Shown here: in pieces, positions 11,458-22,134 of the stretch | How the letters are laid out: each line of letters starts with the position of its first letter | Position numbering within the stretch: position 1 is the stretch's first letter | From: Tribonema minus | Taxonomy: Eukaryota > Sar > Xanthophyceae > Tribonematales > Tribonemataceae | Assembly: GCA_017506865.1 (NCBI GenBank) | Contig: JAFCMP010000146.1 | Coordinates: 496,001 to 560,000 of the forward strand | DNA length: 64,000 bases | Direction: 5' to 3' | Made by a program: the position numbers and the translations under genes | The notes under the pieces: generated by a model | Told to the model about the DNA's origin: nothing | Databases searched by the model: none | What the model saw: only the letters and a program-made list of their open reading frames with translations

Positions 11458-12836
11458 CTACAGCATCCTCAAATAGAAGTACGCTACATGCCCATATCAC
11501 CAGATCGTCTGCTGTAGTAAAGTATGATGCAGCTTTGGCGACTTGTACAATTGTCCATCCCCACTTGCGTCCGCTGAGTGTTTCAGCATTCGCAATGAGT
11601 TGTTTGCCTTTTGTATTGCTGCCAACAACATGGGGCATGGGAAGTGATGTTGAAATTCCGAACTCCTCCTAGTCTGCTGGTGGTCTGCCAAATGCATCTA
11701 TCACCAACAGCTTCAGTACATACAGGCATGCACCAGGAATCTGCTTAGGGAAACACTGTGCTCTGCATTAAACATGGTATGTTCAACTGCACCCAATGCT
11801 TGCACAAGGCCACTTCACAACCAAGTACATTCAACCGCAGAGCGTGTCAACTGGCATGCACGTGCCATAGGATCCACACCCTACGTAGTGTGCTGTGCAT
11901 TTGTCGAACAAGTCTGCTGCACAGAACCACTTGCTCATATGCATGCATGCTGGTCTGACAACAACAAAAACTGCCATCTAGAATGCACATGTACCAAAGT
12001 CAGGCGCTACCGCAAGTGGTGTGCGGAACAGGCCAAGCTTGCTTTCAAAACAAACAGCATCATTGATGTACTGACAGTGACCATCCACAGGTGCCTGCGC
12101 ATTCCAAGACACCAAGGCTTACAATCATGCAGAGCTTTGCACACCATTGACAACAACGGATGCCACAAATGCAGAGTATGCATGCAATAGCAGAGCCTTC
12201 GCTGACGCCCCGTGTGCAGCACAATGAATGAATGCCACATGGACATGAAAACGCCACACATGGCACGTGTACACATGCAGAAAACAGAGAAGAGGCAATG
12301 CATGAATCTGCGACTATGTTTAGTTCGGTCTATTGTAAAGTTTCGCGCTAGATGTACAGCAGCCTGACCTGCGCCACACAGACGACAAGGCGTACCTCTA
12401 AGATGGGCCACCCTCCCGTGTGCGGTTTCACAACCGGCTGACCCACTGTAAATGCCATGCAATTAGGCTGTAGCATGCCCACGAGGAAACCTTTGTCAGG
12501 CACCGCGGTTCATGAAAAGAGCTGAGAGGTCTGTGGAATGCGTAACCCTACCCGGGGCGGTTCAATTGTGCGGGTGACGAAGAGAAACATAATAGTTTCG
12601 CTGCTGCGCAACTCTCGGCGACTTGGCTCGTAACTGACTAGGAAACGCCCGGCCTGACATGACTAACATCATCTCGACCAGGATGGGTCAGAAATGACTC
12701 CACAGGTGGGGTGGGTAGATAGACTACGGTTGTGTTGTCCCTGCCGGTGTGGCATGCGCGCACGACGCACGCATGCCGCCGCTGATCTTCTTGAGAATCA
12801 CTGGAACGCTGCTGTTGCTGGAGAATCTTTAACTCC

Positions 12837-12868
<32 letters not shown>

Positions 12869-12955
12869 TGTAGGCGGTGCGAGAGGAGGTGGGTGAGGGG
12901 GGGAGGCTACGGTGCCCCCCGGCCGGGCATCGCCCAAGCGCGGCGTCGCGTGTGC
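11458..12955. other. gene-poor region and AP2 3' flank
   Basis: No supportable gene on either strand. The right end should hold the 3' UTR of the minus-strand AP2 gene, including a CTG tract. A T-arm-like GGTTCAATTG near 12560 does not extend into a tRNA fold. Confidence 0.4.
12837..12866. repeat. CTG/CAG trinucleotide tract
   Basis: (CTG)4-TTG-(CTG)5 on the plus strand, read as an interrupted CAG tract on the AP2 sense strand, about 90 nt after the AP2 stop and so probably in its 3' UTR. Length variation between strains would be expected. Confidence 0.8.
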
Positions 12956-14073
12956 TCAAACCAGGCACAGCTCGCCGCCGTCTGCGCCACCCAGAAACCC
13001 AAGGGCAGCGCTGAATGGCTCGTGCACGGAGTCGAGAATGGAGGGCGGTGCGTCGGCAAAGCTCTCCATGTCGTAGGTCATGAGTCCGAGCTGGTCGCAC
13101 TCGTAGGGATCAGCGTCGAACGGGAATGCGAAGTCCAGGGGCGAGTTCATGAAGCTCAGCTGCGGCAGCGTAGCCGCGGCCATCTTCAGCATGGCCTCGT
13201 CCTTAATGGCACAACCGCCAAAAGAGACCTGCTGCTGGGCGGCTGCCGCGGCGGCTGCGTGCGAGGCCACTGCCGACTTGGCCACCTTGGCAGACGTGCT
13301 GACGGGGCTGATGCTGCCGCCGTTGTCGGAGCTGGTGGGCGAGTCGGGAGGGGGGATGTGCTGCTGGTATTCTGCGTCCGTGGACTCGAGGAAGTTGACC
13401 ATGGCCTGGTCCCCGAAGTGTTGCCGTGCCGCCCTGTCGTGGGCCTTGGCGGCGTCCACCTCGCTCTCAAACACGCCCAGGTACAGCTGCTTGCGCTCCT
13501 TGTAAATGACGGCGCGCCACTTGCCCTCCCTTGTTACGCACACTCCCCTATAAATCGACTTGCCCTTGCGGCCTCGTCGTCGGTGGGTGGGGTTGCGAGG
13601 GCCCTTGCTGCAGCTGCTCGAGGACGCTGGCGATATGCTCGCAGTGGATCCTATGGGTGGCAACACGAATTGCAAGATGATTGCAAGACTGGTAAGTCAA
13701 ACGCAGGCGAACGTAAGATTCAGATGCAGCGCAATAATCCAAGCATAGATAGAGCGTGATTGCCAACGCGCCGCTGCAAATTGTTGGCAAAAGCGCAGAG
13801 CAGCGGCGTACCTCTTTCTCGCGAGCCTATGCTCAGGCGGGGCGTCGAGAGCTTCAGGGGCGCAGGAGGAGGCACCGACACGGTCAAGTTGAGTGCCGCC
13901 GCAGCTGGAGCTCTGCCGGTGGATGTTTTGATGCGTTTTGACGAGGGCTGCGCCGCGGCGCCCACCATCGCGTCGACGGGGGCCTCGCACAGGCCCAGAC
14001 TATCGATATTGAGCCAGTCAAAGTTGCCGAAGGTGCTCATGATACTCTGTGCATCCATGATGGCTGTGGTCAT
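12956..14073 (-). CDS. single-AP2-domain transcription factor, 2 exons
   Basis: Exon 1 is 14073-13812 and exon 2 is 13650-12956, giving 318 aa. One AP2/ERF domain lies at about residues 120-178: IYRGVCVTREGKWRAVIY, then LGVFESEVDAAKAHDRAA and a terminal VNFLES. It is preceded by a basic cluster (HRRRGRKGK) likely serving nuclear import or DNA contact. The rest is low-complexity, with an Ala/Gln run and an acidic hydrophobic C-terminus that could activate transcription. AP2 proteins bind GC-rich motifs in plant and algal promoters; the target here is unknown. The donor GAG|GTACGC is phase 1. The only phase-matching acceptor is CATAG at 13651, although a better-looking CCAG lies 37 bp upstream, so the joint is less certain. 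Start chosen at the first ATG before TTAIMDAQ; the frame stays open further upstream. Confidence 0.8.
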
Positions 14074-14539
14074 GAAGCGTTGCCTGTGCGTCTCGTACGT
14101 CCTGCAGTGTGTGGCTCCGCGATGCAACTCCTGCTGGATGCTGAGATGTTGCACTGTGAAAGCTGTGTGAAAGCGCACACACTCACGCCCTCTCTCTCTC
14201 CCCTCTCTCCGTTTGCGCGACTCTGCAGGCCTTTCTATTCAAACTGCTGCCAGAGTGACCAGAAAAGGTGCACTTTGGAGGACTGACGACTGACTTTGCA
14301 ATCTATGCCTTCAAGCTTCAACATGGGGGTACTTGGGCGGCCCTTTGGTGAGCGTCCGGTAACCAAACTGGCCACATGGCCTCAACTGCTAGATGACGTA
14401 AACTCAAAGCGGCAAGACTGATTCCATGCTGACGTACTACGCGTTTGGAGATGTCTGTCCCGATCAGGGCCCTGTTTGATCCTCGGCGTCACAGTGACAG
14501 GACAGGGGCTGTCACATTCTCATGTATGCACCGTGACTG
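14074..14539. other. AP2 upstream region
   Basis: 5' flank of the AP2 gene up to the target-site duplication of the transposon. Contains a pyrimidine-rich CTCTCTCTC stretch near 14190-14205 on the plus strand. No gene seen. Confidence 0.4.
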
Positions 14540-14547
14540 TGCTGCTT
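14540..14547. repeat. 8-bp target-site duplication, left copy
   Basis: TGCTGCTT directly before the left terminal inverted repeat; the same octamer follows the right one at 15401-15408. Confidence 0.8.
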
Positions 14548-15400
14548 CAGGCTCCGACACAAAACGTTAAGGACTTTTTTTGAGGAAATAGGGGCATTCT
14601 GGGAGCAAATCAGGAAATCAGGAAATGCCTTCCGAATGCCGTTCTTGTAATCATAACTGCCTCCTGAGTAGTGCATCTGATAGCCCTCGCCGAGCTGCAT
14701 CCAATGCACCACGTCCCAGTCAAATCTGAGACGCTGAACCTTAGGGCTGGCAAACCCTACTAACGCAAAGCTGAATTTCGCGCCCCAGTTTAATTTTTTT
14801 TAGTACGGACCTGTAGTTGTTGTGCGTGCTGGTCTTCGATGGCGCGGCGCTGGAGTGGCCCCTGTGGCGGCTGTGGCGAGCAACTTGTAGGGTCGCACCA
14901 TGGTTGTGAAGGTCGTGGTGCAGCCATGCACGCTTTTTGTATGCTGCAGTACAACAGTCGCACGTCCTGATGCTGATGTACATGTACAAAGTTTTGAGTG
15001 ACACAGTCGACCGCGTTCGCCACCATCTTGTGTGCACCGGCCTGTCGTGCTTATTCATCGTGTGCAGCAGCCTGTTATGCTTATGCATGCGCCGTATCTT
15101 ACATTGTGCCCTTTGTTGATGTTATGCTCATGCCTGAAGTTAAGGGTGTACACTTGCGCTTTTGGTGTTCTGCTGCGGCAATGCGGCAAGATGGACCATA
15201 GGGCTGTGATGTCCCATCGTCAACAGACCATTCTGACAAATCTGTACAAGTGCCTGGGGGCTGCAGAGGGCTGTGGGATGACTACTGGGTGGTTTTTCAA
15301 AACAGGAAAAACAGGATTTATTTCAGGAAATCGGTCACTTTTGGGCAGGAAAAAAAACAGGAAATGGGCAATATCAAAACACGTTTTGTGTCGGAGCCTA
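14548..15400. mobile_element. non-autonomous hAT-like DNA transposon, 853 bp
   Basis: The left end reads CAGGCTCCGACACAAAACGT (14548-14567) and the right end is its inverse complement with one mismatch at the outermost base (15381-15400; C versus T). Perfect 8-bp duplications flank it. TIRs starting C/TAGG plus an 8-bp duplication are the hAT superfamily signature. No transposase-like frame lies inside, so it would be moved in trans. Several CAGGAAAT motifs sit subterminally at both ends (14608-14628 and 15300-15368), a common hAT transposase-binding arrangement. The near-perfect TIRs and intact duplication suggest a fairly recent insertion. It lies between the AP2 and NAA30 genes. Confidence 0.85.
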
Positions 15401-15408
15401 TGCTGCTT
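15401..15408. repeat. 8-bp target-site duplication, right copy
   Basis: TGCTGCTT immediately after the right TIR, identical to 14540-14547. Confidence 0.8.
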
Positions 15409-16235
15409 CAAGCAGTTGCAACTGTGCTGTATAACAAGCTGTTTGCACCAAGCACCGCTACATGGGGTTGTGCCACTGCTTTGCCTCAGGGGCATATGTG
15501 CAACTCGGCACCACTCTCGCGCACTTCATTACTGCTGGTCTACATTTTCTGAGGGCCACAATTCCTGTTTGCTCACTACAGCTAGGTGCGTGCCTTCCGC
15601 AAAATAGCATCAACATGTGTGTTATACGCGCTGTGAGATCCACCGTCAGTACCACACTAAGCTGAGGGAGTAGCGCACACATGCCTGACCTCAGGGCATT
15701 TATGCCGCTTGTGAAAATGTCCTTGGATGACAGCTTACAGAGGGCAGTACACAAGTGTACCTGAGGTTGCACAACGAGAGCTGCTTTGACAGAGTGCTGC
15801 CACTGAGAAGCCACAGAGAGACATACACGTTATCAAGTTCTCAGACATCATCTTCCATGCATTGACAAGTTTTGCACACGCCAGACGTGACACCAGGGCA
15901 TAACTCATCCTTGTGATCTCAGTTTTCAGCACCTCGTCATTGTAAGAGTTTTGGCAAGTGGTGGTCTATATGCAATGGCAGGTTGCTGAAGTAGCGCTAG
16001 CAGAATGTGAGCCCACACCGTCTAGCAGCACCAGCCTGCTGTGCGCAATACCTGCTGCTACCTTTATGGCATGTCCCTGGGTGCGACACAGGGCACACAC
16101 AGTTGTGACCTGAACTTGTCAGCCTAGCCAATGGCCACTAGGTATATATGTGAAACAAGGTTACACAACACTGGGAGTAGCGGCAAGGCCGGCCGCCAAA
16201 CAGCATGTACATTCCAGACCCATTCGCAGGGGTTG
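15409..16235. other. intergenic, NAA30 3' flank
   Basis: No gene recognised. The right end should carry the NAA30 3' UTR. Confidence 0.4.
16161..16165 (-). terminator. candidate poly(A) signal TGTAA for NAA30
   Basis: TTACA on the plus strand reads TGTAA on the NAA30 sense strand, 71 nt after the stop. TGTAA is the usual green-algal poly(A) signal; use here is inferred from distance. Confidence 0.4.
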
Positions 16236-18206
16236 TCAACCTGTCAACCAGAGCTTTAGCCGGAAGGCGTCGACGCCATTGAGATAGTAGCGCATGAGGC
16301 GCTCTTCGCGCATGAACCCCAGCCGCTCGTACAGGCGGAGGGCTGCTTGATTGGTCACCTCAGTTTCCAGCGCCACCTGTTGAGCCAGCAAAAGCACATT
16401 GGAGAGCTGACAGATGAGCAGAAGCCTTAATTTACCAGAATACTGGCTCGCAGAGCATGCTGCATGTGCGCAGAAAGGCAAAGTGCTCATTGCAGCTGCC
16501 TCATGGGGGGAAGTTGCGAGTGCAATATTGTAGCACAAGTGTAAGCGCAAGTTTATCTTCTGTCGGCGACATAGCAGGCAGTGACGTGTGTCATGGCAGC
16601 TTCGGTGACATAAAGCACTTCTACTAGTCAAGTGGCCCACAGTGGCTTCACAAGCTAAAATGGGCAGCTGAGCCAGTGTCCATTGCTGCAGCCAGCTGCA
16701 TCAGCATGATGATGCTATGTCAGGAGCATCATGCTGCGAGTCAGTGAAGCACATGAGAGTTCAATGGCTGCCTTGCGCCACACATAACGCGATTGGCAGC
16801 TCACGCATTCGCTACGCTCTGAGCGAACAGCGAGTATGCCCGTGTATGCGAGCATACAACCACGTTCCGCAGCACAAACATAAGTGGCCATACTACTCCA
16901 CCCCTCTGGCCATGCTAATTTCTTTATATACACCGTGGTGCAATGCATAGCCCTGATCATCATCTTCTTAAGGTCACAATCAGTTCTATCCATCAGTTGA
17001 AAACTTGCCTCATCACACCCCAGCTTGTGCATTGCCTGTATTGCACGCGCCACCAACTTGGTTCCTGTCGCAGGGCAAGATCAGCAAGCGAGATGGGATA
17101 TATGAACGCTCAGGCGGCGTTCAAGCTTCAGCCAAGCAATAACTATCCTTGGCATGACGTGTGGAAGCACCATATTCAAAGCTGGGCTATTTGCAGAAGC
17201 ATTTTCATCAGCGAGGCTTCCACTGCAGCAAACAGACCCCCGAAGAGCATCAAATCATGCGCCTGCAAACCAAGTGCTGTAGCTTGTGCCAAAGAGCCAT
17301 GTGATCTGCTATGTCTCACACAAACAAGACAAGCCAAGAGAATGACATGGTAAGCAACAGGTGTTGTACTGTGCAAAGCAACAGGTTGCAATGTATACTG
17401 TAGCTTGGGTACCAGCACACAATTGACGCGTGCAGTCTGGCCGCTGAAAGAGACAGAACATCTCGGACACTCACCAATGCCATGATGTCGGTAGTCTGTT
17501 TCCACCGCCAGCATGGCAATGTATCCGCAGTACCGCTCATCCTGGTCTCTTTCTGCTTTGCACACCACCACGCCTGCTATGTCCTGCCCAGCGAGTGCCT
17601 GCGGCGACTCGAGAGATTTATGTTCAAGCAGTGAGGCAAAGCAGAAAAAGCTGGCAAAAGTCTGCGATTGTCTATGATCGCTCAGGCCCTGTGCCTATGC
17701 AGAAGCATCTATTGCAAAGAGAGCACGCAAACTATGATAATTGCCCATGTAACAGAATCCCACCATATTTCCAAAAAATCTTGGTGTTGTGTACTGGGTA
17801 CATACTGATCGCTCAGGCACACCGCCTTGTGACAGATGTGAGTTGCGACTCAAGCTTGGAAGGACCAAGCGACGAAGCACACGCATAATCAGGGTTGTCT
17901 TCCTCAAATGTGCAACTGAGATCCAGCGACACGTTATGCCACAGATGTACCAATGCCTGCATTTGACGAGCACTGTGCGTGACACACACTCACCACAAAA
18001 CACAGCTCTGGCCAGTTGTTGAGAAAGTATCTATAGGTGAAGATATTGTAGGGCTCCGAAAGATCCCTATCCACCAGCGCCATGATATCACCGAGCCTCT
18101 GCTCGCCCCCATACACCTCATAGACGATCTCCACCTTAGGCTCCGGAAGCTGCTCTCCTGTCAAAAGCTTGTCACGTGTGTTCAGCATCGCTGCAGCCAT
18201 GGCCAT
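16236..18206 (-). CDS. NAA30: NatC catalytic subunit, N-alpha-acetyltransferase 30 (Mak3), 4 exons
   Basis: Exons 18206-17994, 17598-17475, 17064-17009 and 16376-16236, phases 0/1/0, giving 177 aa, the size of yeast Mak3. Seen: [22 protein letters not shown], the acetyl-CoA loop YRHHGIGTKL (R-x-x-G-x-G) in GNAT motif A, then [17 protein letters not shown] and a C-terminal [13 protein letters not shown]. The last two are near-invariant in NAA30. The enzyme acetylates protein N-termini starting Met plus a hydrophobic residue, on the ribosome with NAA35 and NAA38. Intron 3 has a GC donor (GAG|GCAAGT at 17008). Exon 3 is only 56 nt. Two in-frame ATGs (18206 and 18200) compete as starts. It is divergent from the DUF1995 gene. 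Confidence 0.9.
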
Positions 18207-18397
18207 GAGCTCACAACACCCCACACAACAACTTTTGTGATCTTCATGTTTGAAGTATCATGTTGAAGTGTGTTCAGAGCAGAAGCAGTGTGAGGCTGGT
18301 GGTGCTGGTGCAGTGTATCTACACTTTCGAGCACACTGCGCTTCTGGCGCCTAGGACGCAGCGCATTGCAAACATTCAGTGACAAAACGGACACACC
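18207..18397. promoter_or_regulatory. divergent promoter region, NAA30 / DUF1995
   Basis: 191 bp between start codons. Contains a GC-rich stretch with CTTCTGGCGCCTAGGACGCAG near 18342-18362. No TATA box is evident. Promoter role inferred from arrangement. Confidence 0.4.
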
Positions 18398-20858
18398 ATG
18401 AGAATCACGATGGTAGCATGCGTGCTGTTTCCCGGCTACTGCATGGCATTCGTACCACGATCGCATCTCGTGAAAGTGCCCCAATCGCCATGCGCAGCAA
18501 CCAGTATGAAAGTCAGCGCATCGGAGCCGATACCTAGAAATATAAAGGAGACAGTATCGGCTATGCGTGCTGCAGTTCAGGTGAGGGTCTTGAATATCAT
18601 TGTCCTGGCATGTGTCGCAACGAGCCTGATTATCCTGTGCACTCAAGGCATGCATTACAAAGCACATGACTTAATTCAACGTGCTCAAGTTGTCGAAAAT
18701 CTCAACAAGTTTCAAATCAACGTCATCGGGGACAAGTTCAACCACCTGTGCCAGTGGGGGGGATGTGTGCCTGCCAGTCGTTGTGCATCTCAAAAGGATC
18801 GATGTGCATCAGCATTGACAGCATGTCATGTGCAATGATCCCTTCCCATATGTGTTTGCGCCACTGCCTTCACCTGTGCATTGACTACACCCAATTTTAG
18901 TTGGTGATCCGCCTTGCTGATTGCTGGCTGGCATACCCGTTGTACCGACTGTTGATGCATGTTGTTTGGTATATTGAACTTCCCCACACACTCCACAGGA
19001 AGGACTGAAGGCCAGGTGCAGCAGGATGGACGTTGAACTTCCGTATGGAGCCAGGCTCGGGGTAGAGGGGGTGGCAAAGGATGCACCTGTAGACGTGGAG
19101 CAGTCAGATCGGGAGTTGGCGCGGCTGTTTGTTGAAATGTTCGACCCCATTGGCGATGCTACGGTGAGAATACACTGATACGTCTCGGCATGCCGACGTC
19201 ACTGCAATGCGGCATGGCTTGAAATGTGAAGCTTCATGTGTTGAACCTGCGGGTGCCGACCACCGCTGCACTTCTATCGCTTTTGGAGTACGCGGTCTGG
19301 TTTAGAAGACTCATGCGGGCTGCCTTTTGCATTTGTCAAACAGCAGGGGCCGCTGTGCCAGCTGTCAACGCAAAACCTCTGCTTCACCATAGACAATTTT
19401 TTTGGTGTCTGCACACAGGTTGTGGCATTCCGGACGGACAAGCAGGCAGCAGCTGCGCGGAACCTTTGGGGGCTGGGCTCATACAAGGTGAGAGCAGTTC
19501 AGGGTTGATGCAGAAAGTAACATGGGTTGACACTATGGGTATCGTTGCTGTGCTCTGCAACCAACATGAAGTACTTCCCTGGTCTCTACTGTCACAGAGG
19601 CATCATGTTTGGTGTGTGGAAGGTGCGAGCTATATTCTGATCATGTCGGTCTGCAACATTGGTTGCGCTGCTGAACTTGTGTTTGTCTTATCATGCCGCC
19701 AAGTGTGGTCATGCTGCTGTCGTATTACTTGTGTAAGAAGAGGTGAGAAGCGGATCACGAGCTACTGTTTCCTGCTGCAATTGTCATCTCAGTGAGACCA
19801 ATCACATTATGCGTTGTTTGTGGGGAAAACGTGCATCGTGCTTTGTGCCTCACCAGCCTTGCCCATTTGGCAGTGAACTTGGTAATGAGGTTGCTACTGC
19901 CCATGCTGCGTTTCTCCAGTATCATGATTATGTGGATGCGCAGTTGACACAGGGTCATGACACACCTGTGGCGGCTATGGACATGGACCATTCTTCAGTG
20001 TCACAAGTGGTCAGTATACTGCGTCACCGAGCAGCACAGCCAAATAGTAACATGCTCGACTACTGTACTCTGCTCTGTTCAGGGCACAGTGCAATCAATG
20101 GAGCCAAAGAAGAGCAAAGTGAAGAAGTCTGGAAAGAAGAGCAGGGCAGGTGGATTCGCCAAGAAGCTAGAGGCGGCGCTGGGAGATGACACAGAAGGGC
20201 CTTCTGCTGTGGTGCCAGCAGGCACGGAGGTGTTTGTACTGGTGGCACCGCAAGAAAAGGAGCTGCAGGTGAGGTTTCAATATTGACCGCACACAACACG
20301 GACTGGGAGCCCTGCACTCGTTGTGTGCGGCTGTTTGTGCCGAGGCCCATTGACACAAATCACCAACAACGACGCATGAGGCGATCAAACAACTCTCCTA
20401 CTTTGTTTTGCAGGAAAACTGTGGCGTTGCGAGCACCGGAGTGAATTGCAGTGCATATCTCGTATACATCCGTGGTTTTGTGTCAGTTGTGGTGACCAGC
20501 AAGCTTAATGCTGCACTGCGCCACTGCCACGCAGATGGTGGAGAGCCTGGACCTGGGCCGTGACTGCCTGTGCATCCTCCTCAACGCGCGGTTAGACGGC
20601 GACAACAACCCACAGCGCACGCGCCTGCGCGCCTCATTCGAAGGCGTCTTTCACCTGCGCGCCATCGGAGACGCTTCGAACGATGAGCTACTCTACAGGT
20701 CTTACCCCAAGGCCTGGACGCTGGCACGCAAGCCCAAGGTCGGACCGCCCAAGGTGGTCGCAACATTTGACAGCCGGCCTTCTGCGGAGGAGGTTGCAGA
20801 GGCAGCGGCGGAGGGCGTTGCTGCTGCCTCCAAAGGGCTTTTCGGTGGCTTGTTTTGA
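18398..20858 (+). CDS. DUF1995-family plastid protein (LPA3-like), 5 exons
   Basis: Exons 18398-18580, 18999-19163, 19419-19487, 20083-20268 and 20535-20858, all phase 0, giving 308 aa. The first 40 residues are hydrophobic, Ser/Arg-bearing and poor in acidic residues, consistent with a chloroplast transit peptide. Exon 2 carries RMDVELPYG and RELARLFVEMF, exon 3 VVAFRTDKQAAAARNLWG, exon 4 VFVLVAPQEKE, and exon 5 ILLNARLDG followed by FHLRAIG and LLYRSYPKAW. This order is the DUF1995 fold. Arabidopsis LPA3, a member, helps insert the PSII core protein CP43; whether this copy does so is not shown. A Lys-rich insert (KKSKVKKSGKKSRAGGFAKK) interrupts the domain. Exon 1 and exon 3 were placed by splice logic as well as sequence. 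Confidence 0.78.
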
Positions 20859-22134
20859 ATGTACTAGCCTTGTTCGTCGATAGTCGGGCATGGTATTGTG
20901 TGCATGCTGATGGCTCGCTACCATTTACTCTCAGGCATCTCACATAAGGATTGTCACAGGGTACAAGCGGTATATGCTATGAATGGTGGCTGTTGCATTC
21001 AAGCGCGTGTTGCAATGGCGCCAAATGGGCGGCCCATGACCTACTTGGCAGCCTCTGTGGAAACCAGCTGAATGCCATGACATCAGCTCTTGGCCTCCTG
21101 TTGCGCAAAGCAGTTACAGCGACATGTTGCAGTTGTGAGGTTAAATTATCACACTTGGGCATGGGTGTTATGACCTCATTACGCAAAGCGGCGGATAGAG
21201 TGTGTGGGAACGCTTTTCACACACCATGCTGCCAGCAGGAGCATACATACATCATGCCCAGACAGAGCACATGGTACATCATATTGAAAAGCCATTGGTC
21301 TTGTATTATGTGCCATCAGTGCTCGCTGAAGCACTGTCGTGCAATTTACCCGCTGTTGCAAATCTTTGACGTTTGTAGCTGTCAGTACACATGGCATCAA
21401 GCCGTGGTGATCCAGTCCATCAGCTCAGCTGTGCTTGCGCTACCAGTGTCGTGTGGGTCCAGAGCTTGTCCGACAGCCTGCATTGTAGAGGGCAGCAGAC
21501 GTGGCAGCGTGTTGGCGCAATGTTCGGGCATGATGATAGCATATCACTGTAAATAACATGGGGGCCACGTCACTGGCATATTGCAGTCTATGCTAGCCCT
21601 CCAGCGAAATGGAGCGCAGGAATAGGGCCAGAGAGCGCCCTGCCTTCGCCGCACCATGTACCCAAGCGAGGTGACGCTTGGACAGTAATTGCATCGCTGG
21701 TATTGTGTGTGTATGCATCTGTGCCCGGCAATGAGCTCTCTCTTGTTCTGATTGAATGCTGTACCAGACCGTAGCTGTGGTTCACTGCATCACACTCGAC
21801 AGGTAAACGGCGCATAGTGTCTCAAGGTGTGTACATGTGTGTGACGCGTGCAAAGAACCGGCCTGGTGGTTTTGTATACATAGGCATTACTGCAGTGGCA
21901 CTTGGCGTCTGACCTCTTGCTAAAATGATAGGAAGTGTGCAGACATTGCACATACACAAAGACATGCTGCGAGGATTGTTGTCGTATATGAGCCAGTTGT
22001 CTGAGGCGTTGAGCTACAGCTACTAGAGCTGGCACTACTTGCGTGTGCCCATTGTTGCGTTGGGAAGCCCCAAGTGCTCAAGTACGTGCAACAGTAACAG
22101 TAATTGTGATCATCATGTCTGGAAAATTGCCACG
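20859..22134. other. convergent intergenic region, DUF1995 / CPC1
   Basis: 3' flanks of two convergent genes. No gene recognised. A last CPC1 exon hidden here cannot be excluded. Confidence 0.4.

Noticed and set aside
12553..12580. tRNA T-arm-like GGTTCAATTG
   Set aside because: Flanking bases do not pair and no D-arm, anticodon arm or acceptor stem can be built.
13687..13692. CCAG acceptor for the AP2 intron
   Set aside because: It has a better pyrimidine tract but gives the wrong phase with the only donor found; the CATAG acceptor 37 bp further on restores the frame.
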